The notes under the pieces were generated by a model. That model was given only the letters and a program-made list of their open reading frames with translations, ran no database searches and was not told where the DNA came from. Positions 51,584 through 60,076 of a stretch of DNA of 64,000 nt are shown piece by piece. Position numbers and translations under genes: made by a program. Position 1 is the stretch's first letter; every line of letters starts with the position of its first letter. The stretch comes from Pelomonas dachongensis (GTDB taxonomy: Bacteria; Pseudomonadota; Gammaproteobacteria; Burkholderiales; Burkholderiaceae_C), in NCBI RefSeq assembly GCF_043555865.1, contig NZ_JBIGHY010000005.1, forward strand, positions 62,001-126,000, in the 5' to 3' direction.

Positions 51584-52816
51584 TCAGGCGGTTTGCAGGA
51601 CCGTGCGCTGGCGATGGAAGAAGCGGTAGGCCAGGAAGAGGCCGGCCCCTTGCAGGGCGGCGCAGGCGAAGAAGGGCAGACCCATGCGCGGGTCGGTGGC
51701 GGGCAGGTGCGACACCCAGCCCAGCAGCGTCAGGCCAATGGCGGGCGCCAGCACGGCCGTCATGCTGTTCAGCGACGACACAGCCCCCATGGCCTGGCCC
51801 TGGCGGTCAGCCCCGGCGGCGTTGGAAATCATGCTCTGCACGGCCGCCGTGGCGACACCACCCAGCAGGTTCAGCGCGATGACGGCGTACATCATCCAGG
51901 GCTGCGTCGCGAGTCCGAAGCCGGCGTAGGCCAGCGCCGCTGAGCCCATGCCGATCATCGCCAGACGCGGCGGCCCGAACCGCGCGAGCAGCGGCTTCAG
52001 CAGCACGCCCTGGCTGAGGACCGACGCCACCCCCACGGCGAGCAGCGACCAGCTGACCTCCAGCGGCCCCCAGCCGAACTTGAACTTGGTGTACAGCACC
52101 CAAGTCATGTGCATCATGAACTGGGCCAGCGACGACAGCGCGATGACGACCAACAGCGACCCCACGCCCTTCAGCGCAGCCAGACCGCGCAGCGCGCTGA
52201 CCGGGTTGGCCTTGCGCCAGTTGAACGGGCTGCGGCGCTCCGGCGGCAGCGACTCGGGCAGCACGAAGAAGCCGTAGCACCAGTTGATCAGCGCCATGCA
52301 GCCGGCGGCCAGGAACGGCCAGTGCACGTCGTAGTGGCCCAGCCACCCGCCCACAACCGGGCCGAGAATGAAGCCGATGCCGAACATCGCGCCGAGCTGG
52401 CCGAAGCGACGGGCGCGGTCCTCGGCGGGCGTAATGTCGGCCACGTAGGCGTTCGCGATGGCGATGTTGGCTTGCATCGCGCCGGAGAACAGCCGCACGA
52501 CCACCAGCACCCACAGCGCCGTTGCCAGGGCGGTGACGAAGAAGCTCAGCGCCAGCCCAGCGAAACCGATCAACAACACAGGCCGGCGGCCGAAGCGGTC
52601 CGACAGCGCACCGAGCACCGGCGAGCCGACGAAGTTGGCAATGCCGAACGCCGTCGTCACCATCAGCAACGCCAAGGTCTGCTCGTCGTTGCTGGCCGTG
52701 AAGGTCCCGACGATGTGCGGCAGCACCGGCACCATCAGGCCGATGGAGATCATGTCGATCAGCACGGCTGCCATGATGAAGCCCATGGCCGGGGTGCGTT
52801 GCGGGGGCTGGCTCAT
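51584..52816 (-). CDS. MFS transporter, TetA/TCR-like exporter
   Basis: A 410-residue protein with 12 predicted membrane helices. Family marks are MISIGLMVPVLP in helix 1 and the loop motif GALSDRFGRRPVLL between helices 2 and 3, and NAYVADITPAEDRARRFGQLGAMFGIGFILGPVVGG of the 4-5 region, a motif C type found in proton-driven drug exporters. Close relatives include TetA-like and Bcr-like exporters; the substrate cannot be read from sequence. It sits between guaB and guaA. A strong terminator at 52831-52861 lies just upstream, so it needs its own promoter or leaks from guaB. The ATG at 52816 is chosen from the helix-1 position. Confidence 0.9.
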   Translation of the reverse strand: MSQPPQRTPAMGFIMAAVLIDMISIGLMVPVLPHIVGTFTASNDEQTLALLMVTTAFGIANFVGSPVLGALSDRFGRRPVLLIGFAGLALSFFVTALATALWVLVVVRLFSGAMQANIAIANAYVADITPAEDRARRFGQLGAMFGIGFILGPVVGGWLGHYDVHWPFLAAGCMALINWCYGFFVLPESLPPERRSPFNWRKANPVSALRGLAALKGVGSLLVVIALSSLAQFMMHMTWVLYTKFKFGWGPLEVSWSLLAVGVASVLSQGVLLKPLLARFGPPRLAMIGMGSAALAYAGFGLATQPWMMYAVIALNLLGGVATAAVQSMISNAAGADRQGQAMGAVSSLNSMTAVLAPAIGLTLLGWVSHLPATDPRMGLPFFACAALQGAGLFLAYRFFHRQRTVLQTA

Positions 52817-52830
52817 CGGAAGTCTGGAAT

Positions 52831-52861
52831 GAGAAACGGGGCGATTCTCTGATCGCCCCGT
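52831..52861 (-). terminator. Intrinsic terminator of guaB
   Basis: On the minus strand ACGGGGCGAT/ATCGCCCCGT forms a perfect 10-bp stem with a six-base loop, followed by TTCTC. It lies 16 bases past the guaB stop and just upstream of the MFS start. Confidence 0.82.
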
Positions 52862-52877
52862 CGTCGTGGTCAGCGAC

Positions 52878-54347
52878 TCACTCGCTGCGGTAGTTCGGCG
52901 CTTCCTTGGTGATTTGCACGTCGTGGACATGGCTCTCGCGCATGCCCGCCGTCGTGATCTCAACGAACTCGGCCTTGTTCTGCATGTCGGCGATGGTCGC
53001 GCAGCCGCAGTAGTGCATCGACGCCTTCAAGCCGCCAGCCATCTGGAAGATGACCTGCACGACCGAGCCCTTGTAAGGCACCTGGCCCTCGATGCCTTCC
53101 GGCACCAGCTTGGACGTGTTGGGGTTGTTGCCCGTCTCGGCCTGGAAGTAGCGGTCCGCGCTGCCCTTGGCCATCGCGCCCATGGAGCCCATGCCGCGGT
53201 AGCTCTTGAACGTGCGGCCCTGGTAGAGGATGGTCTCGCCCGGGGCTTCTTCGGTGCCGGCGAAGGCGCCACCCATCATCACGCAGTCGGCACCCGCGGC
53301 GATGGCCTTGGCCAGGTCGCCGGAGAAGCGCACGCCGCCGTCGGCGATGACCGGCACGCCGGTGCCGCGCAGCGCGGTGGCGACGTTGTCGACAGCCGTG
53401 ATCTGAGGCACGCCCACGCCCGCGACGATGCGGGTGGTGCAGATGGAGCCGGGGCCGATGCCCACCTTGACGCCGTCGGCGCCCGCCTCGACCAGCGCCA
53501 GCGCCGCGGCACCGGTGGCGATGTTGCCGCCGATGACGTCCACCTGAGGGAAGGCGCGCTTGACCCAGCGCACGCGCTCCAGCACGCCCGCGCTATGACC
53601 GTGGGCCGTGTCGACGATGAGGGCGTCGACGCCGGCGCGCACCAGCAGCTCGACGCGCTCCTCGGTGTCCTCGCCGAAGCCCACCGCCGCACCGACGCGC
53701 AGCTTGCCGTGGCTGTCACGCGCGGCATTGGGGAAGCTGGTCTGCTTGGTGATGTCCTTCACCGTCATCAGGCCGCGCAACTCGAAGGCGTCGTTGAGGA
53801 CGACCACACGCTCCAGCTTGTGGGTGTGCATCAGCGCCTTGGCCTCGTTCAGCGAGGCGCCTTCCTTGACGGTGATGAGCTTCTCAGCCGGCGTCATGAT
53901 CTCGCGCACCTTGGCGTCCATGCGCGTCTCGAAGCGCACGTCACGGCCGGTGACGATGCCCACCACCCGCTTGCCCTCGACGACCGGGAAACCCGAGAAG
54001 CCGTTCTGCTGCTGCAGCTCGACGACGTCGCGGACGGTGGCGTCCGGGCTGACCGTCAACGGCTCGCGGACGACGCCGCTCTCGTAACGCTTGACCCGCG
54101 CCACCTCGCGCGCCTGCGCCTCGGCTGACAGGTTCTTGTGCACGATGCCGATACCACCCTCCTGCGCGATCGCGATCGCGAGGCGCGCCTCGGTCACGGT
54201 GTCCATCGCGGCAGACACCAGCGGCAGGTTCAGGGGGATGTTGCGCGACAGACGGGTCGCAAGGCTGGTGTCGCGGGGCAACACCTGAGAGAACGCCGGC
54301 ACCAACAACACATCGTCGAAGGTGAGCGCTTTGCCAAGAAGGCGCAT
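52878..54347 (-). CDS. guaB: Inosine-5'-monophosphate dehydrogenase
   Basis: A 489-residue IMPDH, which oxidises IMP to XMP with NAD+ and is the first committed step of GMP synthesis. The N-terminal barrel start TFDDVLLVPAFS, two CBS domains (about residues 95-205), the catalytic loop with Cys in GIGPGSICTTRI, and the flap region (GSMGAMAKGSADRYFQ) are all present. GGAG precedes the ATG. The -10 box TATAAT lies 27 bases upstream. It is divergent from the DUF4124 gene and is followed by an intrinsic terminator, so guaB may be transcribed alone despite guaA lying just beyond the MFS gene. Confidence 0.98.
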   Translation of the reverse strand: MRLLGKALTFDDVLLVPAFSQVLPRDTSLATRLSRNIPLNLPLVSAAMDTVTEARLAIAIAQEGGIGIVHKNLSAEAQAREVARVKRYESGVVREPLTVSPDATVRDVVELQQQNGFSGFPVVEGKRVVGIVTGRDVRFETRMDAKVREIMTPAEKLITVKEGASLNEAKALMHTHKLERVVVLNDAFELRGLMTVKDITKQTSFPNAARDSHGKLRVGAAVGFGEDTEERVELLVRAGVDALIVDTAHGHSAGVLERVRWVKRAFPQVDVIGGNIATGAAALALVEAGADGVKVGIGPGSICTTRIVAGVGVPQITAVDNVATALRGTGVPVIADGGVRFSGDLAKAIAAGADCVMMGGAFAGTEEAPGETILYQGRTFKSYRGMGSMGAMAKGSADRYFQAETGNNPNTSKLVPEGIEGQVPYKGSVVQVIFQMAGGLKASMHYCGCATIADMQNKAEFVEITTAGMRESHVHDVQITKEAPNYRSE

Positions 54348-54373
54348 GAGGAAAGCTCCAGACGCAAAGCGGC

Positions 54374-54379
54374 ATTATA
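54374..54379 (-). promoter_or_regulatory. -10 box of the guaB promoter
   Basis: The minus strand reads TATAAT, a perfect match, 27 bases before the guaB ATG. No good -35 is seen at 16-18 bases. The intergenic gap to the divergent DUF4124 gene is only 60 bases, so the two promoters must overlap. Confidence 0.55.
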
Positions 54380-54407
54380 CGGAGGGGCCCACGGCTACAC
54401 TGCCGCC

Positions 54408-54920
54408 ATGCGTCACAAGCCCCTCTTCGTCGCCTTCATCGGCCTGATGTTGACCGCCTCCGCTCACGCCCAGTGGAAGTGGCGCGATGCCCAGGGCAAG
54501 GTGCAGTACAGCGACAGACCGCCGCCCTCCGGGACGCCGGAAAAGGACATCCTGCAGAAGCCGCTTTCCGCCACACGCAGCATCACCGTCGTGCCTGTGG
54601 GTCCGGCGGCCAGCGCTGCCGAAGCGGCAGTCAGTGCGAAGCCGGCGGCCAGCGCGCCTACCCGGGCCGAACTCGATGCCGCCGCGCGCCAGAAGCAGGA
54701 GCAGGACCGCGAGTCCAGCAAGCAGAAGGAAGAAGAGCGCCGGGCCAACGAGCAGCGGCGCGACAACTGCGCGCGCGCCCAGGCCCACCTGCGCGGCCTG
54801 CAAAACGGCCAGCGCATCACGCGCATCAACGACCAGGGCGAGCGCGTCTACATGGACGACGCGCAGCGCCTGGCGGAAGTCGAGCGCACCCGCACGCTGA
54901 TCACGACCGACTGCCGCTGA
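54408..54920 (+). CDS. DUF4124 domain protein, exported
   Basis: A 170-residue exported protein. The signal peptide (FVAFIGLMLTASAHA) is followed directly by a DUF4124 motif, QWKWRDAQGKVQYSDRPPP, common in Betaproteobacteria and Gammaproteobacteria. An Ala/Pro spacer follows, then a charged helix (residues 90-125, Glu/Lys/Arg/Gln-rich, coiled-coil-like) and a Cys-containing tail (NCARAQAHLRGLQNGQRITRI, TTDCR) that recurs in this type. The function is unknown; the periplasm is the likely site. It is divergent from guaB. Confidence 0.85.
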   Translation: MRHKPLFVAFIGLMLTASAHAQWKWRDAQGKVQYSDRPPPSGTPEKDILQKPLSATRSITVVPVGPAASAAEAAVSAKPAASAPTRAELDAAARQKQEQDRESSKQKEEERRANEQRRDNCARAQAHLRGLQNGQRITRINDQGERVYMDDAQRLAEVERTRTLITTDCR

Positions 54921-54938
54921 GGCGCCGGTCGGCCGACC

Positions 54939-55253
54939 TCAGCCGCCGCCCTTCGGCCGGTGGCGCGACACGATGCGCTCGCCGCGGTGGGCATAGCGCA
55001 GCCGCCGCGCTTCCTTGGGATCCACGGTCAGCTCGCGATAGACCTCGATGCGGTCGCGATCACGCAGCGGCGCATCAAGCGGACGCACGCGCCCCCAGAT
55101 GCCCAGCCGCAACTGATCCAGCGGCTGAACCTGAGCGGCCATGAAGTCGGCACAGCCGCGCAGCACTGCCTCCAGCGTGGCGCCCTCCCCCACCTCCAGC
55201 CAGCGGTGCTGCACGTCACCGCCTGCGGGGCTCCACACCAGCTCAACGCGCAC
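54939..55253 (-). CDS. rnfH: RnfH family protein
   Basis: A 104-residue beta-grasp protein (UPF0125/RnfH). Marks are RVELVWSPAGG at the start, GATLEAVLRGC, and LGIWGRVRPLDAPLRDRDRIEVYRELTVDPKEARR. It overlaps the end of ratA by 11 bases, the usual ratA-rnfH pair in Proteobacteria. RnfH is often found near Rnf electron-transport genes but its role is not settled. Translation is probably coupled to ratA. Confidence 0.92.
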   Translation of the reverse strand: MRVELVWSPAGGDVQHRWLEVGEGATLEAVLRGCADFMAAQVQPLDQLRLGIWGRVRPLDAPLRDRDRIEVYRELTVDPKEARRLRYAHRGERIVSRHRPKGGG

Positions 55254-55701
55254 CGTAGAGGCTTTCCGCGCGCTGCACGAAGCTGTCGACGAAGGTGTTG
55301 GCGATGCGATCGAACACCGGGCTGACGACCGCCTCCAGCGCTCCGCTGCTGAACGCGTAGTTCAGCTCGAAGGCGATCTTGCACGCCGTGGGCTCACCAC
55401 TGGTGCCAGGCTTGTTGAGGGGCTGGAACTGCCACAGGCCATGCAACTGCGAGAACGGGCCGTCCACCAGCTCCATGCGCACGCTGCGGCCTTGCTCGTT
55501 GATGTTGCGCGTCGTGAACGCATGGCGCACGCCGGCGTAAGACAGATGTAGCTTGGCCGTCACCGCGCCGCCCTCGCGCGCCAGCACCTCGACCGTGTTG
55601 CACCAGGGCAGGAACTCGGGATAACGCTCCACTGCGGTGACCAGCTCGTACATCTCCTGAGGCGTGTACCAGAGCAGAACTGACTTTTTGACCTGCTTCA
55701 T
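55243..55701 (-). CDS. ratA: RatA-family START-domain protein (CoQ10-binding/toxin family)
   Basis: A 152-residue protein with the Coq10/RatA START-like fold: KKSVLLWYTPQEMYELVTAVERYPEFLPWC, then GPFSQLHGLWQFQPL and the C-terminal helix DRIANTFVDSFVQRAESLYG. In E. coli RatA was described as a toxin that blocks ribosome subunit joining; homologues bind ubiquinone, so the toxin name may not describe the main role. A TACAAT -10-like box lies at 55718-55713. The gene is divergent from smpB with a 47-base gap. No antitoxin-like partner other than rnfH is seen. Confidence 0.92.
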   Translation of the reverse strand: MKQVKKSVLLWYTPQEMYELVTAVERYPEFLPWCNTVEVLAREGGAVTAKLHLSYAGVRHAFTTRNINEQGRSVRMELVDGPFSQLHGLWQFQPLNKPGTSGEPTACKIAFELNYAFSSGALEAVVSPVFDRIANTFVDSFVQRAESLYGAR

Positions 55702-55748
55702 AGAATGACGGGATTGTAAGAAGGCCCTCGTGCCCCATCTCTGTCCAC

Positions 55749-56207
55749 ATGTCCATCGCCGAGAACCGCCGCGCCCGCTACGACTACCACATCGAAGAAC
55801 AGTTCGAGGCCGGCGTGGTGCTGTCCGGCTGGGAGATCAAAGCCATCCGTGCGGGCCAGGTGCAGCTGACCGACGGCTACGTGATGATCAAGAACGGCGA
55901 GCTGTTCCTGATCGGCTGCCGCATCAATGCACTGCGCAGCGCCTCCACGCACGTGACGCCCGAGGCTGATCGCACGAAAAAGCTGCTGATGCACAAGGCC
56001 GAGATCAAGCGGCTGGTGGGCAAGGTGGAGCAGCGCGGCTTCACGCTGGTGCCGCTGAACCTGCACTACAAGGGCGGCCGCGTGAAGGCGGACATCGCGC
56101 TGGCCAAGGGCAAGGACCAGCACGACAAGCGCGAGACCGAGAAGAAGCGGGACTGGGAGCGCGAGAAGGGCCAGTTGATGCGGCACAAGGTCTCAAGCAA
56201 GGGCTGA
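55749..56207 (+). CDS. smpB: SsrA-binding protein SmpB
   Basis: A 152-residue tmRNA partner for trans-translation. The OB-fold signature NRRARYDYHIEEQFEAGVVLSGWEIKAIRAG is intact, as are LLMHKAEIKRL and the basic C-terminal tail with the DWEREKG stretch that inserts into the mRNA channel. Upstream, TTGACC at 55688-55693 is a possible -35 without a good -10. The 3' end overlaps the convergent metC by 15 bases. No ssrA RNA gene is seen nearby. Confidence 0.97.
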   Translation: MSIAENRRARYDYHIEEQFEAGVVLSGWEIKAIRAGQVQLTDGYVMIKNGELFLIGCRINALRSASTHVTPEADRTKKLLMHKAEIKRLVGKVEQRGFTLVPLNLHYKGGRVKADIALAKGKDQHDKRETEKKRDWEREKGQLMRHKVSSKG

Positions 56208-57377
56208 CAGGGCCTGCGCGATGTCGGCCTGCAGGTCGGCAACGTCTTCCAGGCCAATCGCGAAACGCACCAGAGTGCCGCCGTCGAACGGCAGCGGCAG
56301 GCCACGGCTGCGGCTCATGTCGTAGGGCACGGCCAGGCTCATGGGGCCGGCCCACGAGTAGCCGATGCCAAACAGCTGCAGCGCGTCGACGAAGGCATCC
56401 ACTCGTGCCGCGCTGTATGCGGGCTTAAACGCCACCGAGAACAGGCAGGCCGCACCGGCGCCACCGACCGCCAGCCAGTTCGCATTCCCGGGCGATCCCG
56501 GCAGCGCGGGGTGGAAGACCTGCGCCACCTCGGCGCGGCCGGCCATCCAACTCGCCAGTTGCCGTGTGACGCGGTCCTGCGCCTCGTAGCGCAGCTGCAG
56601 CGTCGACAGGCCGCGCAGCACCAGCTCCACGTCGTTCTGGCCCACACCGTAGCCGAGGTGTTCGTGCGCATGGTTGAGCCGGTCATGCAGCTTGCGGTCC
56701 CGGGTGCAGACCGAACCCATCAGCACGTCGGCGCCGCCGCTGGGGTACTTGGTCAGTGCCTGCATGACGATGTCGGCGCCCAGGCCCGGGTGGGTGGTCG
56801 GCGCCGGCTCGAAGCCGTTGAAGGCCAGGCCCGCACCCCATGTGTTGTCCAGGGCCGTCGTGATGCCCCGCGCGCGGCAGGCGGCCAGTGTGCCCAGCAG
56901 GTCGGGGAACTCCAGCGTGATGGAGCCCGCTGCCTCCAGCCAGACCAGCTTCGTCTTGTCGCGCAGGTCCGGCACGGTCAGCGGGTCGTAGAAGCGGTGC
57001 GTGACGCCCCACTGCGGCAGCCAGGACTCAGTGAGATACCGGTTCTGGCCGTAGACGTTGTCCGGCACCAGCACCTCGTCACCGGGGCGCAGGATGGCAA
57101 GCGACGGCAGCGTGACCGCGGCCAGGCCGCTGGGCACCAGCAGGCAGTGCTCTGCATGCTCGAGAGTCGCCAACCGCGCTGCCAGCGTGTAGCTGGTGGG
57201 CGTGCCGTGGAGGCCGTAGCGGTAGGACAGCCCGTCGCGCGGCCGGGGCTTGTGCAGGTCAGCCGTGTCCTTGAACAACACGGTGGATGCCTTGGCCACC
57301 GGCACTGGCACCGCGTCCCAGCCTTCGGGCGCGCGATAAGGGTGATGGATCAGTGTCGTCGACGGCTTGCGCGTCAT
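56193..57377 (-). CDS. metC: Cystathionine beta-lyase (PLP-dependent)
   Basis: A 394-residue Cys/Met-metabolism PLP enzyme. Tyr/Arg pair YRYGLHGTPTS near residue 55, the Asp of ALDNTWGAG and the PLP Lys in QALTKYPSGGADV are present. The variation VLMGSVCTRDRKLHDRL and the C-terminal LVRFAIGLEDVADLQADI fit cystathionine beta-lyase rather than gamma-synthase. It converts cystathionine to homocysteine in methionine synthesis. The start overlaps the rimO stop in ATGA, and its end overlaps smpB by 15 bases. Confidence 0.92.
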   Translation of the reverse strand: MTRKPSTTLIHHPYRAPEGWDAVPVPVAKASTVLFKDTADLHKPRPRDGLSYRYGLHGTPTSYTLAARLATLEHAEHCLLVPSGLAAVTLPSLAILRPGDEVLVPDNVYGQNRYLTESWLPQWGVTHRFYDPLTVPDLRDKTKLVWLEAAGSITLEFPDLLGTLAACRARGITTALDNTWGAGLAFNGFEPAPTTHPGLGADIVMQALTKYPSGGADVLMGSVCTRDRKLHDRLNHAHEHLGYGVGQNDVELVLRGLSTLQLRYEAQDRVTRQLASWMAGRAEVAQVFHPALPGSPGNANWLAVGGAGAACLFSVAFKPAYSAARVDAFVDALQLFGIGYSWAGPMSLAVPYDMSRSRGLPLPFDGGTLVRFAIGLEDVADLQADIAQALSALA

Positions 57378-58783
57378 ACCAGCGCGGCCACCAGATCATG
57401 GCCGTCAGCCGCGACGATGCGCGCACGCACGAAATCGCCCACCTTCATCGTCTTGCTGGCCTTCTCGGGCGGCAGGATCTTCACGGTGCCGTCGATCTCG
57501 GGCGCGTCGGCGTACGAGCGACCCACGCCGCCCTTGCGGCCCAGCGCCGGCGCCGAATCGACCAGCACCTGCATGGTCTGGCCCACGCGGGCCTGAAGCT
57601 TCGCGGCTGACACCTGTTCGGCAACCGCCATGAAGCGCGCACGGCGCTCTTCACGAACTTCGGCGGGCAGCGCACCGGGGATGTCGTTCGCACTCGCACC
57701 CTCGACCGGCGAGTAGGCGAAGCAGCCGGCGCGGTCGATCTGGGCTTCCTGCATGAAGTCCAGCAGGTACTGGAACTCGGCCTCCGTCTCGCCGGGGAAG
57801 CCGGCGATGAAGGTCGAGCGGATGACCAACTCCGGGCAGCTCTCGCGCCAGCGCAGGATGCGCTCCATGTTCTTCTCGCCGTTGGCCGGGCGCTTCATGC
57901 GCTTCAGCACGTCGGGGTGTGCGTGCTGGAACGGCACGTCGAGATACGGCAGCACCAGGCCCTGCGCCATCATCGGCAGCACTTCGTCCACATGCGGGTA
58001 CGGGTAGACGTAGTGCAGGCGCACCCAGGCGCCGAAAGGCTTGGCCAGTTCGCCCAGTTGGGCGACCAGGTCCAGCATCTTGGTCTTGACCGGCTTGCCG
58101 TCCCAGAAGCCGGTGCGGTACTTGACGTCCACGCCGTAGGCCGACGTGTCCTGGCTGATGACCAGCAGCTCCTTCACGCCGCTCTCGAACAGCGCGCGGG
58201 CCTCGTTCAGCACGTCGCCGATGGGGCGCGACACCAGGTCGCCGCGCATGCTCGGGATGATGCAAAACGAGCAGCGGTGGTTGCAGCCCTCGCTGATCTT
58301 GAGGTAAGCGTAGTGCTTGGGCGTCAGCTTGATGCCGTAGCTGGGCACCAGGTCCACGAAGGGGTCGTGCGGCTTGGGCACATGGGTGTGCACCGCGTCC
58401 ATGACCTCCTGCGTCGCATGAGGGCCGGTGACAGCGAGCACGCTGGGGTGGATCTCGCGCACCAGGCTGCCGGCGTCGGTGCTGGAGGCACCGGCCTTGG
58501 CGCCCAGGCAACCAGTCACGATGACCTTGCCGTTTTCGGCCAGCGCCTCGCCAATGGTGTCCAGGCTTTCCTTGACGGCGTCGTCTATGAAGCCGCAGGT
58601 GTTGACGATCACCAGGTCGGCACCGGCGAAGGTCTTGGAGGTTTCATAGCCCTCGGCGCGCAGTTGCGTGAGGATCAGTTCGCTGTCGGTCAGGGCCTTG
58701 GGGCAGCCAAGACTAGCAAACGCCACCTTGGGAATCTTGGCGGTCTTGGGCGTCACGGCTGCGTCGTAAGTGTCTGATTTCAT
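57374..58783 (-). CDS. rimO: Ribosomal protein S12 methylthiotransferase
   Basis: A 469-residue radical-SAM enzyme that adds a methylthio group to an Asp of ribosomal protein S12. The N-terminal MTTase domain carries three cluster Cys (SLGCPKALTDSE, VNTCGFIDDA, VTGCLGAKAG), the radical-SAM motif CNHRCSFC follows near residue 155, and a TRAM domain ends the protein (GRKGGVGRSYADAPEIDG and the end VGDFVRARIVAADGHDLVAAL). The ATG at 58783 gives the usual short leader; the frame extends further without support. It is translationally coupled to metC. Confidence 0.96.
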   Translation of the reverse strand: MKSDTYDAAVTPKTAKIPKVAFASLGCPKALTDSELILTQLRAEGYETSKTFAGADLVIVNTCGFIDDAVKESLDTIGEALAENGKVIVTGCLGAKAGASSTDAGSLVREIHPSVLAVTGPHATQEVMDAVHTHVPKPHDPFVDLVPSYGIKLTPKHYAYLKISEGCNHRCSFCIIPSMRGDLVSRPIGDVLNEARALFESGVKELLVISQDTSAYGVDVKYRTGFWDGKPVKTKMLDLVAQLGELAKPFGAWVRLHYVYPYPHVDEVLPMMAQGLVLPYLDVPFQHAHPDVLKRMKRPANGEKNMERILRWRESCPELVIRSTFIAGFPGETEAEFQYLLDFMQEAQIDRAGCFAYSPVEGASANDIPGALPAEVREERRARFMAVAEQVSAAKLQARVGQTMQVLVDSAPALGRKGGVGRSYADAPEIDGTVKILPPEKASKTMKVGDFVRARIVAADGHDLVAALV

Positions 58784-58889
58784 TTCGATTTCGCCGAGAG
58801 ACCTGGCTGGAGAGCGGGGCCGCATTCTACGATGGCCAGCTTCTAAAGCGCGGTAGGTAGCAACTGCTGGAACAGAGCGCGCAAGCCTA

Positions 58890-59318
58890 TCAACCGGGCC
58901 AACGACGTGGTCCGCGTTGCGAGGCAGGTGGGAAACGTGGAGTGAATCGGAGGATTGGGCTGTCCGGCAAACCGTAGAAGCCATACGCCTCGAATGCGGC
59001 GACAAGTGCTACTTGAACCTCATCACCTGGCGCCTCTTGCGGCTCGATCCACTCGACGAGGGCATCACTGGGGCTCATGACTCGCAAGCAAAAGGTTTGC
59101 TGCTCGAAGTGAAACATGTACCAAGCGTAGGACCTGTCGCGAATCATGACTGGCGCCCTACACAGCCAGCTGTCCCGGTGCTCGCTGAACGCAATCCCGT
59201 CACCACAATCGCAGTCAGCGAGTCCTTGGCGCTGGGCCGTACGTAGCAGGTGATCAGGAATGGTCGGACTTATTGCATGCCAGGTGGCCTCGGTCAGTGG
59301 CTCAAGCCGATACGGCAT
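58890..59318 (-). CDS. Hypothetical protein, possibly acquired
   Basis: A 142-residue protein that I do not recognise. It has many aromatic and Cys residues (DCDCGDG, WLCRAPVMIRDRSYAWYMFHFEQQTFCLRV) and a folded-protein look, with no signal peptide. GGAGAG lies six bases before the ATG at 59318, a strong ribosome-binding site. Base composition around it is visibly less GC-rich than the neighbouring genes. An opposite-strand frame at 58917-59246 overlaps it, but lacks a good start signal. The gene stands alone between rimO and phaR. Confidence 0.6.
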   Translation of the reverse strand: MPYRLEPLTEATWHAISPTIPDHLLRTAQRQGLADCDCGDGIAFSEHRDSWLCRAPVMIRDRSYAWYMFHFEQQTFCLRVMSPSDALVEWIEPQEAPGDEVQVALVAAFEAYGFYGLPDSPILRFTPRFPPASQRGPRRWPG

Positions 59319-59493
59319 TGCCGCTCTCCAGTCTTTGCACTTCGACGATCAGCCAGTCTCACCATGTGCTCCCGCCGCAGCGCGGCCTCCACGGCTAACG
59401 CATTAGGTATAGATCCAGCGTCCTAAGGTCAGCCAAGGCTGACGAAGCCGATCTTGGGCGCGGTGACCAAGGGGGCGGCGAGGGTGGCGGATT

Positions 59494-59523
59494 CGTTCAT
59501 CGCCGTATTTTCGGCGATGAACG
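59494..59523 (-). terminator. Strong inverted repeat behind phaR
   Basis: CGTTCATCGCC and GGCGATGAACG form a perfect 11-base inverted repeat with an eight-base loop, beginning four bases after the phaR stop on the minus strand. No T-tract follows (AATCCGCC), so this may be a Rho-dependent end, an RNA stabiliser or a protein site. A second small repeat, GTCAGCC/GGCTGAC, lies at 59428-59443. Confidence 0.45.
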
Positions 59524-59527
59524 CGGT

Positions 59528-60076
59528 TCACGGCTTCTTGTTGCCCGGCGGCGTCGAAAACGGGAACATCGCGCCGGCATTTTTCAGCTGTTCCTGCCAC
59601 TGGTTCATCAGAGTCTTGGACTGCTCCGCGTAGCCGCCCATCAAGCCCGTCCAGGCCTCGGGCGTGAACGGTATGCCCGGCGTCTGCTCGGTGAAGCGCT
59701 GCTGCATGTCGGTGAACGCCTGCATCTGACGCTCCAGCAGGCCGCCCATGGCACCCTGCATCGCATGGCCATAGAAACGGATGATCTGCGCCAGCGACGA
59801 GGTGGAGAACATCGGCACGCCCGCCGTCTCCTCCTCCAGGATGATCTGCAGCAGGATGGCACGCGTCAGGTCCTCCTGCGTCTTGGCGTCGTGCACCTCG
59901 AAGTCCACCCCCTCCAGCACCATGCGCTTCACGTCGGCCAGTGTGATGTAGCTGCTGGTCTGCGTGTCGTAGAGCCGGCGGTTGGGGTACTTCTTGAGAA
60001 TGCGCAATCCGGACTTGACGTCGCCGGCCTCGCCTTGCTCGGTCGTGGATGCCGCTTTCTTGCGGGCAGTCGCCAT
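59528..60076 (-). CDS. phaR: Polyhydroxyalkanoate synthesis repressor PhaR
   Basis: A 182-residue PHB-binding regulator. The DNA-binding domain has the family signature ILKKYPNRRLYDTQTSSYITLADVKRMV (residues about 27-55), followed by the PHB-accumulation domain with LTRAILLQIILEEE. The tail (EQTPGIPFTPEAWTGL) is typical of Burkholderiales PhaR. It represses phasin and PHA genes until granules titrate it. A TAGAAT -10-like box lies at 60109-60104. No phaCAB genes lie in this window. The start ATG has AGGAGAT upstream. Confidence 0.95.
   Translation of the reverse strand: MATARKKAASTTEQGEAGDVKSGLRILKKYPNRRLYDTQTSSYITLADVKRMVLEGVDFEVHDAKTQEDLTRAILLQIILEEETAGVPMFSTSSLAQIIRFYGHAMQGAMGGLLERQMQAFTDMQQRFTEQTPGIPFTPEAWTGLMGGYAEQSKTLMNQWQEQLKNAGAMFPFSTPPGNKKP

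Noticed and set aside
54939..55701. ratA-rnfH as a type II toxin-antitoxin system
   Set aside because: RnfH is not shown to act as an antitoxin, and RatA relatives act in ubiquinone binding; the pair is common housekeeping context.
58917..59246. Plus-strand frame of 109 codons
   Set aside because: The opposite frame (58890-59318) has a strong ribosome site and more protein-like composition; both cannot easily be real.
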